Below are positions 8,796 to 17,362 of a stretch of 64,000 bases of DNA, one piece after another. The notes under the pieces are model-generated. The model was not told the origin of the DNA. It worked only from the letters and a program-made list of their open reading frames with translations, and searched no databases. Position numbers and translations under genes: made by a program. The number at the start of each line of letters is the position of its first letter. Within the stretch, counting starts at the first letter, position 1. Source of the stretch: an uncultured Clostridia bacterium. Its GTDB lineage: Bacteria > Bacillota > Clostridia > Oscillospirales > Acutalibacteraceae. The DNA is taken from positions 372,001-436,000 of the forward strand of contig CAMEBF010000001.1 of the NCBI GenBank assembly GCA_945912145.1, given 5' to 3'.

Positions 8796-9274
8796 TCGAC
8801 TTCCACCTCCGGCACGATGCCCGTAAGATCTCCGACTCTTTTTTGAATCAGCGACTCGCGAACAGAATCCTCTGCAGCAATCGTTATGGTGATTTTTGCA
8901 AGCGCGATATTCCCGTCGCCGTCTTCCTTCATCTCTGCATGAACGGTATAAGATTTTGCGCATATTTCTTTCAAAAGCCCGGAAATTCCATCTTCAATCA
9001 GCTTCTGACCGCTTCGACTGATGTCTGCGTTGAGATGAGCGGAATAATCCTCAGATTCCATGGGAATCTCTTCCTTTAATTCTGAAAAAGTAAATTCAAG
9101 TTTTTCTGAGAGCGGCCAGACGGCGACAATCAACAGCAGAAAAGACAATACTATCTGCACCGACTTCTTCATACTGCCCTCAGGCAAAAGGAACACAATA
9201 AATGCTCCGACAAGCGACGCGGCACAGAACATCGCCGCCCAATTCCTGATTGTTTCCATCGTCTCACTTCCCAT
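8792..9274 (-). CDS. spoIIIAF: Stage III sporulation protein AF
   Basis: 160-aa component of the SpoIIIA complex. Two N-terminal membrane helices (WAAMFCAASLVGAFIVFLLPEG and VQIVLSFLLLIVAVWPL) are followed by a soluble domain with DISRSGQKLIEDGISGLLKEIC, matching the SpoIIIAF pattern of two helices plus a ring-building-like fold. The ATG at 9274 overlaps the spoIIIAE stop by one base (TAATG). An internal ATG five codons later is a possible alternative start. Confidence 0.9.
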   Translation of the reverse strand: MGSETMETIRNWAAMFCAASLVGAFIVFLLPEGSMKKSVQIVLSFLLLIVAVWPLSEKLEFTFSELKEEIPMESEDYSAHLNADISRSGQKLIEDGISGLLKEICAKSYTVHAEMKEDGDGNIALAKITITIAAEDSVRESLIQKRVGDLTGIVPEVEVE

Positions 9275-10407
9275 TATTTTGCATGCATCAGAATGATCAT
9301 TCCGGTCGAAATAATCAAAACATAAACGGCAAACAGGATCAGCGACAACATCATGGATAAGACGAACCGAAGCGACGCGATGACCGAAGCCGTGCTGTTC
9401 TGATCAAGGGCTTGCGCGGCATACCCGATCGCCGTAAGCCCCACAATCCATATCAGCAGTTCACATAACGACGGCAGAACTGTAATGATGATTACAAGGA
9501 TGCCGATGATCCCGTATGTACTCTTCATGAGTTCAGCTGACGCTATGAGCGACGACAGACCCTCACTGAGCGTACTGCCGACGACCGGCACGGTGGATCC
9601 CAGTACAAACTGGATCCCCTTAAACGAAATTCGGTCAATATTAGCCGCCAAAACGTTTTTGATCGCGAGAACACCGGTAAAAACTGTTCCGGCAAGTCCT
9701 AAAATCGTATTGAAAAGTGTTCTCACCATCGATAACACAGAATTGATCCTGACAACACGGTTTGCCGCCGCGCAAACGGCCGCAGCCGCAAAAATACACA
9801 GGATCGGCACAAGAAAATCGCAGCATACAGCCGAAATGATCTCAGCACAGTAAAGCGTTCCGGCCTGATAACTGACCGCCAAGGTCGGATTCCCTGAAAA
9901 GGCGGCGATCGCCGCCATAACGGGAACGAGCGATTTCGTAAATACCCCAAGAGCAGTCAGAGCGGCTGTCGCTGAACGAATACATGAGATCACCTGCGAA
10001 AACAGCAGCAATGACGCAAAAAGCACGCCAACCGTTTCAAAATAATCGTGAAGCCCGTCTTTCGGCAAAATACAGGAGCCGGCAATGGCATTGAGCACAA
10101 GGAGACAAAGCAGGGTTCCCATGCAGGATAACGGCTCCATAGCACCCCTTTTCAGAAAACCGAACAGCAACCTAAACACTTTCCCGAATGAGATTTCTGA
10201 AAGCTCTTCCGTCAAATAAGACTCAATTCCAAGTGAGGAAAGGGCGTCTTTCATATCATCGTCAAGTCCGTCGAACAGATCCTGCATATCTTCGCTGTAA
10301 AGTTTTTCGCTTTTCAAGTCATCTGCGCCGGCAAATAGTGTAAAGTTAATGAGCATTACACCAACAAATAAGGTGACAAGAAAAATCCTTTTCAGCAACT
10401 TCCTCAT
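9274..10407 (-). CDS. spoIIIAE: Stage III sporulation protein AE
   Basis: Large polytopic membrane protein of the SpoIIIA complex, 377 aa from the ATG at 10407. A signal-like N-terminus (LLKRIFLVTLFVGVMLINFTLFAG) precedes an acidic amphipathic segment (YSEDMQDLFDGLDDDMKDAL), then several membrane helices (MGTLLCLLVLNAIAG, ALGVFTKSLVPVMAAIAAFSG, VPILCIFAAAAVCAA, SLRFVLSMMLSLILFAVYVLII). In known complexes AE is a core membrane channel subunit. The frame stays open upstream into spoIIIAD, but the MRKLLK start fits known homologues. Confidence 0.93.
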   Translation of the reverse strand: MRKLLKRIFLVTLFVGVMLINFTLFAGADDLKSEKLYSEDMQDLFDGLDDDMKDALSSLGIESYLTEELSEISFGKVFRLLFGFLKRGAMEPLSCMGTLLCLLVLNAIAGSCILPKDGLHDYFETVGVLFASLLLFSQVISCIRSATAALTALGVFTKSLVPVMAAIAAFSGNPTLAVSYQAGTLYCAEIISAVCCDFLVPILCIFAAAAVCAAANRVVRINSVLSMVRTLFNTILGLAGTVFTGVLAIKNVLAANIDRISFKGIQFVLGSTVPVVGSTLSEGLSSLIASAELMKSTYGIIGILVIIITVLPSLCELLIWIVGLTAIGYAAQALDQNSTASVIASLRFVLSMMLSLILFAVYVLIISTGMIILMHAK

Positions 10408-10412
10408 TTTTT

Positions 10413-10790
10413 TTAAATCAACTCCAATGCCAATTCGAGAAGGGCTTTCGCCAACGGGATCGCCAACGCAGCGATCATCAGTTTTCCGACAAATTCCACT
10501 TTGGAACCCATCGCAGACTCTCCCGCATCGCGGCATAAATCAGCGGCAAACTGTGTCAGAACGGCAATTCCGAGCGATTTAATCACGATTTTCAGATAAT
10601 CCGAGGTGATGCCGATATCACCTGTATATTCCCAGAAAAAATCAATCACGTCGCATAGATGCGGGTACCCCATCCATAACAGTAAGACAATCGCTCCCGT
10701 TTCCACCAATACGGCATATTCCGGACTGTAATGTTTGACAAGACCGTACAATACCGTCGCGACAACGGCCGTTCCGATGAGCGAGATCAT
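10413..10790 (-). CDS. spoIIIAD: Stage III sporulation protein AD
   Basis: 125-aa integral membrane protein with about four hydrophobic segments (LIGTAVVATVLYGLV, YAVLVETGAIVLLLWMGY, DYLKIVIKSLGIAVLTQFAADLCRDAGESAMGSKVEFVGK, LMIAALAIPLAKALLELAL). The FAADLCRDAGESAMGSKVEFVGK stretch is highly characteristic of SpoIIIAD. The start overlaps the spoIIIAC stop by 4 bases. Confidence 0.95.
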   Translation of the reverse strand: MISLIGTAVVATVLYGLVKHYSPEYAVLVETGAIVLLLWMGYPHLCDVIDFFWEYTGDIGITSDYLKIVIKSLGIAVLTQFAADLCRDAGESAMGSKVEFVGKLMIAALAIPLAKALLELALELI

Positions 10791-10981
10791 AGATCAAACA
10801 CCGATTCTATGTATTGGAACAGATCCTTGATATACGGGATGATCATCATCAGCACGATAATCAATCCGCCGAGCGTCGTAATCATGGTATATTCATCGCG
10901 TCCCGACCGGATCAGCACCTGGTTCAGAATCGCCACAATAATCCCGACGGCGGCGATTTTAAAAAGAACCGCAACTTCCAT
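10787..10981 (-). CDS. spoIIIAC: Stage III sporulation protein AC
   Basis: 64-aa protein with two membrane helices, FKIAAVGIIVAILNQVLIRSGRDEYTMITTLGGLIIVLMMIIPYI being the characteristic core of SpoIIIAC (split here by the polar RSGRDEYT loop). GGAGG is about 6 bases upstream of the ATG. Encoded between spoIIIAB and spoIIIAD with minimal spacing. Confidence 0.95.
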   Translation of the reverse strand: MEVAVLFKIAAVGIIVAILNQVLIRSGRDEYTMITTLGGLIIVLMMIIPYIKDLFQYIESVFDL

Positions 10982-10992
10982 GTTGGCCTCCG

Positions 10993-11496
10993 TCAGATAA
11001 ACATAAGCACAAGAATCAACGCGGCCGAAACGGTAATGACGCCGGTTGTTTTGGATTTTTTGTTTCGGTTTTCCGTTGCGACTTCTCTGAAATCTTCCAG
11101 CATACCGGTCGCCTGATCGCTGTATTCCTCGATCTTCTCACGGCTGCAAGCGCACAGATCCTTTCCGAAATGCACCAGGACGTCTTTTTCTGGTGTTGTC
11201 AGATGAATCCGCGCCTCCCGGACGGCCTTTTCCCACGCGTCGGGTGGCGTCAGTCCGTCTTCTGTATTCTTTGAAAACTCCGACAGAAAATCAAGATCAT
11301 GAAATTCCCGGCATTCTGAAACGACTTCTACGCTTTTCTGAAAGGAATCCTGATAAAATAACGCTCTGTTCTTAACGGCCTGTATCAGCCGGAGAACGAG
11401 TGTAAGATTATTACAATGTGTATGCTCCTGACGGATAATCAGGAACGCCGCGATAAAGGAGCTTACGATCACCATCAGTTCCGCTGCCGTTTTCAT
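10993..11496 (-). CDS. spoIIIAB: Stage III sporulation protein AB
   Basis: 167-aa protein with membrane helices at both ends (LMVIVSSFIAAFLIIRQE; TTGVITVSAALILVLMFI) around a helical soluble domain, with GLTPPDAWEKAVREA and VHFGKDLCACSREKIEEY resembling the family core. In structural studies SpoIIIAB resembles type II secretion protein GspF. The ATG at 11496 has a strong GGAGGA eight bases upstream, although this puts the start 86 bases inside spoIIIAA. Confidence 0.9.
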   Translation of the reverse strand: MKTAAELMVIVSSFIAAFLIIRQEHTHCNNLTLVLRLIQAVKNRALFYQDSFQKSVEVVSECREFHDLDFLSEFSKNTEDGLTPPDAWEKAVREARIHLTTPEKDVLVHFGKDLCACSREKIEEYSDQATGMLEDFREVATENRNKKSKTTGVITVSAALILVLMFI

Positions 11497-12406
11497 TCAT
11501 CCATTCCTCCGTTTGCAGAATTTCCGCGATTTCTCCGGGGTGCGAAGTATCACGCAGCAAGGCAATCCGATCAAAGCACCCGGAAAGAATCAGTTTTTTT
11601 GAGACAGAACGCCGTAAAAGATCATCTCGGTTCCGGCAATGTACGCTTGCGGCAAAGCGGACGCCGCTGTAACAGGCGCGTATAATTGTATCCGCCTCAC
11701 GTTCACTTGTCACTTCATCACAAATGATAACGTCCGGAGAGAGAACTCTTGTCGCGTGTTGCAGCGCCGCTTCTTTCGGATATCCGCTCAGCACATCACA
11801 ATTCACGCCGTCCGCTTCCAGCATTTCAAACCGCTCATCCAGTATGACCGTTTTGGCAAAACCATATTCATAGGACGACGAAAGACGTGACGCAACAGCA
11901 CGCAAAAGCGTTGTTTTACCGGTGCAGGGCGCGCCGGCGATCAACAATCCGTTCCAGAAACCGGTTTTATGCAGCAGCGTATCGGCATCTGCGTCAATTC
12001 GTCTTGCAATCCGGATATTCAGAGACGAAACGTCCCTGACCGCAGTAATCGTTCCGTTTTCCGTGACGGCCGTCCCGCAGAATCCGACCCGGTGGCCGCT
12101 TCCGAAGGTAATAAAACCGGTCGCCATGTCGTTCTGATGCGCATAGAGCGAATACCCGCTGACAGCATCGGTTGTATGGGCAACGTCTTCCGGTTTCACG
12201 ATCACCGCTCCCTGCCAATTCAGGTAAGAGACGGTAGAATCCATGGAGACAAATGCGCTGCCGAATTTTCCGAAGAGCGTCAGCGCTTTCCCACGACGCA
12301 GTCTGATCTCATAAGTATTCCCTTTTATTGTATCGGGAATTCTTTGCAGAACCTGTCGAAGCTGCGCCGGCAGAACGTCCAGAACCGAGTCAAATTCATG
12401 TACCAT
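11411..12406 (-). CDS. spoIIIAA: Stage III sporulation protein AA, secretion-type ATPase
   Basis: 331-aa cytoplasmic ATPase of the SpoIIIA channel, related to GspE/VirB11-type ATPases. Walker A is in LIAGAPCTGKTTLLRAVA at about residues 159-176; the Walker B-like region is DVIICDEVTSEREADTI near 246. The N-terminal domain carries YEIRLRRGKALTLFG and GHRVGFCGTAV. The ATG at 12406 (MVHEFDSVLDVLP) has AGGA 9 bases upstream; the frame is open further upstream, but that would include the promoter. First gene of the eight-gene operon. Confidence 0.95.
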   Translation of the reverse strand: MVHEFDSVLDVLPAQLRQVLQRIPDTIKGNTYEIRLRRGKALTLFGKFGSAFVSMDSTVSYLNWQGAVIVKPEDVAHTTDAVSGYSLYAHQNDMATGFITFGSGHRVGFCGTAVTENGTITAVRDVSSLNIRIARRIDADADTLLHKTGFWNGLLIAGAPCTGKTTLLRAVASRLSSSYEYGFAKTVILDERFEMLEADGVNCDVLSGYPKEAALQHATRVLSPDVIICDEVTSEREADTIIRACYSGVRFAASVHCRNRDDLLRRSVSKKLILSGCFDRIALLRDTSHPGEIAEILQTEEWMNENGSGTDGDRKLLYRGVPDYPSGAYTL

Positions 12407-12425
12407 TTCATCACGTCCTGCTATA

Positions 12426-12454
12426 TCTCTATGTCGTCTTGTCCCGGAATATGC
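12426..12454 (-). promoter_or_regulatory. Sigma-E-like promoter of spoIIIAA-AH
   Basis: Minus-strand GCATATT (12448-12454), an exact match to the sigma-E -35 pattern KMATATT, then a 14-base spacer and CATAGAGA (12426-12433), whose CATA matches the sigma-E -10. spoIIIA is a sigma-E regulon operon in Bacillus, so site and gene agree. Confidence 0.7.
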
Positions 12455-12501
12455 CAAGGCATTTTTCTTTTTCAATGAAACACCATAATTCTTTTTTTGA
12501 C

Positions 12502-12530
12502 TTGACAAGAAAAAATGAAAAGATTACTAT
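12502..12530 (+). promoter_or_regulatory. Promoter of the NifU-like / GH38 operon
   Basis: TTGACA (12502-12507), 17-base spacer, TACTAT (12525-12530); vegetative sigma-A type, divergent from the spoIIIA promoter about 50 bases away. Confidence 0.8.
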
Positions 12531-12555
12531 AAGAACAGAAATCGGAGGGACGCAT

Positions 12556-12789
12556 ATGGAACAGTATATCAACGAGGTTATCCGCCCGAAAATTCAGGGA
12601 GACGGAGGCGAAATCACCTTTGACTCACAGGACGGTGACACCGTTACCGTCATCATGCAGGGTGAGTGCTCAAAGTGCCTGATTCTTGACCGCTGTATTG
12701 CCTGGATCGAATCGCAGATTGAAAACGATCTGGGAGAGAAAGTTACGATTCACGCAATCCGAAAAAAACCTTTTTTTTGGGACACATAG
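12556..12789 (+). CDS. Small NifU-like domain protein
   Basis: 77-aa protein resembling the C-terminal NifU domain used in Fe-S cluster carriage: YINEVIRPKIQGDGGEITFDSQDGDTVTVI followed by GECSKCLILDRCIAWIE. The CxxC (CSKC, about residues 38-41) is the expected cluster-binding pair, and a third Cys follows. The ATG at 12556 has GGAGGGA upstream. The GH38 gene begins 12 bases after the stop, so the two share a transcript, although no functional link between Fe-S transfer and a mannosidase is obvious. Confidence 0.72.
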   Translation: MEQYINEVIRPKIQGDGGEITFDSQDGDTVTVIMQGECSKCLILDRCIAWIESQIENDLGEKVTIHAIRKKPFFWDT

Positions 12790-12801
12790 GAGGAATAGAC
12801 C

Positions 12802-15786
12802 ATGGCACATATCGAAGTTGTGCGCCGCAGTATGCGGCCCGAAGAATATACCGATCTGCGGTTTGGCTGGTTAAAACGCCATATCTACGAAGACAAGACC
12901 GAGATCACGTCTTTCCGCATTCGCGAAGCGCGCCAGACGGCGGAAATGCAGTTTGAATTTTACGACGCCGAACCGCGATCTCTTCGCCGGGGAGATCTCT
13001 ATTTTACGCCGGACGGAACGGCCTTTATTGAAGCCGATGCCGTCATTCCCGAAAAATACATAGGAAAAGAAATCCGTTTTGTCCTGAAAACCGCCGCAGA
13101 AATGATTGTCAAGGTCAACGGAAAATACGTCGGCGGCATCGACCCGAACCGTGAGAATCTGCTTCTCTCCCCTTACCTTGATTCCGATACGATTCATATT
13201 GAGATTACCGCGTATAACCGTTCCAAGCCGGACGACGAACGTAATCCCGAATCCCTCTCCGTCCGTGGCTGCCGTCAGATTTTTGAAGGCGGTTATCTTG
13301 CCGTTGTCAATGATGACGTTCAGTCTCTTGTTTACGACATGGAGCTTTTATTGAATATTGCAAAGAGCGACTGTTCCCCGGAGGACTACCGTCAGCTGAT
13401 TAACAGAGAGCTTGCCCATGCAATGGATTTGCTGGATTTTGACGACCTCCGGAACGATGATGTAAAAGCTGCCTCCGATTATATTGAAAAGCATATATTT
13501 GCCGATCAGCGTTACGGAGGCTGCGGCAATGTCGCTCTTGTTGCGCATTCACACCTTGACATTGCCTACTATTGGCGCAGGATTCATGCAGTTCAGAAGA
13601 ATTTGCGTACCGTTCTGATTCAGATGCGTCTGATGGATCGCTATCCCGATTTCCGTTATGCCCACACGCAGGCTTACACCTATGAAACAGTCGAGAAATA
13701 CTATCCCGAGCTTTTTGAAGAGCTGAAAGAAAAGATTAAGAACGGACAGTTCGAGCCTGTCGGCGCGATGTATGTTGAGCCGGACTGTAACGTTCCGTCG
13801 GCAGAAAGCCTGATTCGGCAATGCCTGTACGGTCAGATGTTTTATCGCAAAAAGTTCGGCATCACCGTTGATACCTGCTGGCTGCCCGACGTGTTCGGCA
13901 ACAGCTGGATCCTGCCGCAGATTCTTAAAAAGAGCGGCGTTACATATTTTGTTTCCAACAAGATGTCCACATGGAACGACACAAACCGCTTTCCGCATAA
14001 CAACTTTATCTGGAAAGGCATTGACGGCACTGAGATTTTTGCCTGCGTTCCGCCGACGCATTTCATTTCGTGGAACATGCCGGATCAGATACAGAAGAAC
14101 TGGGACGCTTTTCAGGATAAGGATACCGGCACCGAAACGCTGCAGATGTTTGGCTACGGAGACGGCGGCAGCGGCGTGACCGAAGAGATGATCGAGCTGA
14201 TGCATCGCTTTGATAAAATATCCGTCATGCCGAAGACGCGTCATGTGACAGCGCATGAATTTTTATCGGAGAATTTTACGGACGACAAAAAACTCCCTGT
14301 CTGGGACGGCGAGCTTTATCTTGAAATGCATCGCGGCACATTTACGACAAAATCGGAAATCAAGCGTTGGAATCGGCAGCTTGAATATAAATTCCGCAAT
14401 GCCGAGATCCTCTCCGTCTGCCGTCTGCTTCGCGGTGAAGACTATCCGGCGGACGAGCTGCGCGAGCTTTATAAAAAATTGCTCATCAATCAGTTCCACG
14501 ATATTCTCCCCGGCAGTCATATCACACCTGTCTGTCGCGACGCCATAGCGGATTACGAAGAAATCAATCAATCGCTTGACAGTATTCTGAATGAGTCCGG
14601 CAACACTTATTTCAACACCTTAAATTTCACAAGAAATTCGTTGACATTTATTGAAAATGAAAACGGGTGCGTCTGCCGTCTCGGAAAAAAGGGATTTTAC
14701 GCTGTTCCGAACCTGCCGGGGCTCTCTTCCGGCAAAATCGAAAAAACGACTGAGGAATACACATGGCTGTCCGTTCGTGATACCGTCGAGACACCGTTCT
14801 ATTCGATAAAACTCAATCCCGACGGAAGTATCTGCCAGATCCTCGATAAACAACTAAACCGTTCCTGGATTAAAGGTAATTTTAATAAACTAGTCCTATA
14901 TTATGATTATCCGGGGAATTACGACGCATGGGATATTCTTCCCGACTACCGGAATAAGCAGGAATCTCTCACCATAACAGAAACTTGTCATCTGACCTAT
15001 CAGGACAATGAAACGGCGGAATTTACAACGGTTCTGCGAACCGAAAAAAGCGTCTGGAAGATGATTCTTCGTGTTTTCAGACAATCGAGAGCCATTGAAG
15101 TCGAACACGATGTTGATTGGCACGAAAAGCACCGTCTGACCAAAGTGGAATTTTCGCCGGACATCCTGACACGGGAACTGCTCTGTGATACGTCCGCCGG
15201 ATTTATCAAACGGGAAATGACCAAAAATACCACATGGCAACAGGCCCGTTTTGAGGTCTGCCATCACAAATGGTTTGATCTGTCGGAAACCGGCGGCGGC
15301 GTCGCCGTTATCAACAACGGAAAATACGGCGTCGGCATCAGCGATGATTCGGTTTCTCTCTCACTTCTGCGTTCCACGATCCGACCCGATCCGACCTCCG
15401 ATATGGGGCATCATGCGTTTTCCTATCTGATCGTTCCCCATACGGGAGATGCCGTTGCTGCGGGTATCAATCGTCTTGCGTTTGAATACAATGTTCCTCT
15501 TCTCCGCGCCGACGAAAACCTCAATTTTCCGGTCAACGGACTCTATCTGCAATCCCTCAAGCTCTCCGAAGACGAAAACTACATTGTCGCAAGGCTGTCC
15601 GAGCAAAACGGAGCAAGAGGCTGCCTGACAGGAATCGGGCCATTCACACTCATGGATCTCTTGGAAACGCCGCAAAGAGAGACGGATTTTTACGCATTTC
15701 AGCCTTTTGAAATCATAACAATCGGCTTTCAAGTGAAGAATACGGAAAAACAGACGCATTCTGACATTTTTTTAACAAAAAGATGA
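12802..15786 (+). CDS. GH38 family alpha-mannosidase
   Basis: 994-aa glycoside hydrolase without signal peptide, so probably cytoplasmic, acting on imported mannosyl oligosaccharides. The GH38 N-terminal domain starts near residue 240 with NVALVAHSHLDIAYYWRR (Zn ligands). The nucleophile motif is CWLPDVFGNSWILPQIL, with the Asp at about residue 362. IWKGIDGTEIFA, MFGYGDGGSGVTEEM and KLLINQFHDILPGSHI are further GH38 landmarks. A C-terminal beta-domain covers about residues 630-980. The AGGAGG seven bases before the ATG overlaps the upstream stop. Substrate linkage cannot be assigned from sequence. Confidence 0.93.
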   Translation: MAHIEVVRRSMRPEEYTDLRFGWLKRHIYEDKTEITSFRIREARQTAEMQFEFYDAEPRSLRRGDLYFTPDGTAFIEADAVIPEKYIGKEIRFVLKTAAEMIVKVNGKYVGGIDPNRENLLLSPYLDSDTIHIEITAYNRSKPDDERNPESLSVRGCRQIFEGGYLAVVNDDVQSLVYDMELLLNIAKSDCSPEDYRQLINRELAHAMDLLDFDDLRNDDVKAASDYIEKHIFADQRYGGCGNVALVAHSHLDIAYYWRRIHAVQKNLRTVLIQMRLMDRYPDFRYAHTQAYTYETVEKYYPELFEELKEKIKNGQFEPVGAMYVEPDCNVPSAESLIRQCLYGQMFYRKKFGITVDTCWLPDVFGNSWILPQILKKSGVTYFVSNKMSTWNDTNRFPHNNFIWKGIDGTEIFACVPPTHFISWNMPDQIQKNWDAFQDKDTGTETLQMFGYGDGGSGVTEEMIELMHRFDKISVMPKTRHVTAHEFLSENFTDDKKLPVWDGELYLEMHRGTFTTKSEIKRWNRQLEYKFRNAEILSVCRLLRGEDYPADELRELYKKLLINQFHDILPGSHITPVCRDAIADYEEINQSLDSILNESGNTYFNTLNFTRNSLTFIENENGCVCRLGKKGFYAVPNLPGLSSGKIEKTTEEYTWLSVRDTVETPFYSIKLNPDGSICQILDKQLNRSWIKGNFNKLVLYYDYPGNYDAWDILPDYRNKQESLTITETCHLTYQDNETAEFTTVLRTEKSVWKMILRVFRQSRAIEVEHDVDWHEKHRLTKVEFSPDILTRELLCDTSAGFIKREMTKNTTWQQARFEVCHHKWFDLSETGGGVAVINNGKYGVGISDDSVSLSLLRSTIRPDPTSDMGHHAFSYLIVPHTGDAVAAGINRLAFEYNVPLLRADENLNFPVNGLYLQSLKLSEDENYIVARLSEQNGARGCLTGIGPFTLMDLLETPQRETDFYAFQPFEIITIGFQVKNTEKQTHSDIFLTKR

Positions 15787-15796
15787 TATTTTTTAT

Positions 15797-15825
15797 TTGA
15801 CAAATGCACGATTGTTTGTTATAAT
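15797..15825 (+). promoter_or_regulatory. Consensus promoter of the HTH protein gene
   Basis: TTGACA (15797-15802), 17-base spacer, TATAAT (15820-15825): an exact sigma-A consensus. Strong basal transcription is expected unless repressed. Confidence 0.85.
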
Positions 15826-15854
15826 CAGTTTAATAATTATACGGGGGTATAATC

Positions 15855-16316
15855 ATGGATGAATTAACTCAACTTATCAAGAAGAATATCAAGTACAAGT
15901 ACTCCAGTACGAGACGCTTCTCTGAAGAGCTTGGTATTCCGCAAACCACCATCGTCAGCGCCATTAAAAACGGCGTCAGCGGCACAGCCTTTACAACCGT
16001 TTGTAAAATGTGCAAAGCGCTTGACATTAAGCTTGTGAACGGCATTTATCCGGTTGTCGTCACCGATACGACGAAGAACCTGATTGAAAAAATGTCCAAG
16101 CTTGACGAAAAGGGCATTCACACCGTTACCACGGTTCTGGAAATGGAATATATCCGCTGCCAGACGGAAGCCGAAGCGATCGCCATTGCCGAAAAGAATG
16201 CAAAACTTGAAGCGGCGAAAAACAATCCGATCATCAGCGCGGATCAGATTCCTTCCAAAGCGGAAGTCGGCGATCTGTTCAAGGCGATCAATGAAAGCGA
16301 CGACGGCCTGCAATAA
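15855..16316 (+). CDS. Small helix-turn-helix domain protein
   Basis: 153-aa protein. The N-terminal about 65 residues look like a Cro/C1-type HTH (SSTRRFSEELGIPQTTIVSAIKNGVSGTAFTTVCKMCKALDIKL), followed by a middle segment NLIEKMSKLDEKGIHTVTTVLEMEYIRC that resembles the spacing helix of small repressors, and an Ala/Glu/Lys-rich tail. The C-terminal half is unlike any domain I recognise. It has its own consensus promoter and terminator, so it is monocistronic. Target genes unknown; a phage-like repressor origin is possible. Confidence 0.75.
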   Translation: MDELTQLIKKNIKYKYSSTRRFSEELGIPQTTIVSAIKNGVSGTAFTTVCKMCKALDIKLVNGIYPVVVTDTTKNLIEKMSKLDEKGIHTVTTVLEMEYIRCQTEAEAIAIAEKNAKLEAAKNNPIISADQIPSKAEVGDLFKAINESDDGLQ

Positions 16317-16325
16317 CAATGAACA

Positions 16326-16359
16326 AAAATCCTTCTCTTCACAGAGAGGGATTTTTTTT
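16326..16359 (+). terminator. Rho-independent terminator after the HTH gene
   Basis: Stem AATCCTTCTCT/AGAGAGGGATT (one G-T pair) with a 4-base loop followed by eight T residues. Confidence 0.9.
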
Positions 16360-16380
16360 GCTGCAATTTTCGGACAGCTA

Positions 16381-16409
16381 TTGTTATTTTAATCCGGATA
16401 TGTTATACT
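16381..16409 (+). promoter_or_regulatory. Promoter of the LacX-type epimerase gene
   Basis: TTGTTA (16381-16386), 17-base spacer, TATACT (16404-16409) with an extended -10 TG at 16401-16402. Confidence 0.75.
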
Positions 16410-16436
16410 GAAAACATCAATAACAGGAGGTCGCTC

Positions 16437-17291
16437 ATGATTTATACCATAGAAAACGAATACCTGAAAGCTGCCGTCAAGACACACGGCGCAGAGCTCA
16501 CAAGTCTTGTTTCAAAAGAGACCGGCATCGAATATCTCTGGCAGGGTGATCCCGCCGTATGGGCGGGTCAGTCCCCGATCCTGTTCCCGATTATCGGCAG
16601 AGTTCTGGACGACCACTACCGTCTGAACGGCACCGAATACACCATGCCGAAGCACGGTTTTTTCCGCAATCGTGATGCCGCCCTTTATGAGCAAAGCGAG
16701 AACAGCATGACTTTTGTTCAGCGTGACGACGAAGAAACGCGCAAAATCTATCCCTACGCTTTTGAAGTCTTTGTGACTTTTGAACTCGTCGGCAAATCCC
16801 TTCGCGTAACGCATACCGTCGCGAACCGCAACGAAGATATCATGTATTTTTCGATCGGCGCACACCCTGCTTTCGCCTGTCAGATCGGCGATCATCTTCT
16901 TTTTGAAAAGAATGAGACACTCGATACGGTTGCGATCGATACAGAATGCCTCAGAACAAGTCAGATGATTCCCGTTCTCCGCGAGAATAATGTAATCACG
17001 ATTACAAAGAATATTTTTGATAACGACGCCTTGATCTTTAACGGAATGAAGTCCTCCTATATCACGCTTGGAAGCGATTCCCACAACCGCAAGATCAAGT
17101 TCGATTTCGGCGGCTGTCCCTATCTCGGCATCTGGGCAAAACCCGGAGCCTCTTACGTTTGTCTTGAACCGTGGTGGGGCGTCAATGATTCCCATGAAAA
17201 GAAAGATGACTTCTCTCAAAAAGACGCCATTCAGTCCGTAGGCGCCGGCAAAACCTACACTTGTTATTGGCAGGCTGAAATCATCGAATAA
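16437..17291 (+). CDS. Aldose 1-epimerase family protein (LacX-like)
   Basis: 284-aa protein of the galactose mutarotase superfamily, LacX/YeaD-like branch. Visible features include an N-terminal strand region (YLKAAVKTHGAELTSLVSKETGIEYLWQGDP), AGQSPILFPIIGRVLDDHYRLNG (substrate-loop arginine), PKHGFFRN with the likely catalytic His, FSIGAHPAFAC with a second His, and GIWAKPGASYVCLEPWWGVND. It probably interconverts anomers of a hexose or a phosphorylated sugar; the substrate is not predictable. AGGAGG precedes the ATG. Confidence 0.88.
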   Translation: MIYTIENEYLKAAVKTHGAELTSLVSKETGIEYLWQGDPAVWAGQSPILFPIIGRVLDDHYRLNGTEYTMPKHGFFRNRDAALYEQSENSMTFVQRDDEETRKIYPYAFEVFVTFELVGKSLRVTHTVANRNEDIMYFSIGAHPAFACQIGDHLLFEKNETLDTVAIDTECLRTSQMIPVLRENNVITITKNIFDNDALIFNGMKSSYITLGSDSHNRKIKFDFGGCPYLGIWAKPGASYVCLEPWWGVNDSHEKKDDFSQKDAIQSVGAGKTYTCYWQAEIIE

Positions 17292-17303
17292 ACGAGAAGG
17301 AAC

Positions 17304-17332
17304 TTGACAGACCGGCACATTCCTGATACAAT
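17304..17332 (+). promoter_or_regulatory. Promoter of the DUF1292 gene
   Basis: TTGACA (17304-17309), 17-base spacer, TACAAT (17327-17332). Confidence 0.85.
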
Positions 17333-17362
17333 AGACATAGAATACAATAAGGAGATTTTCCC

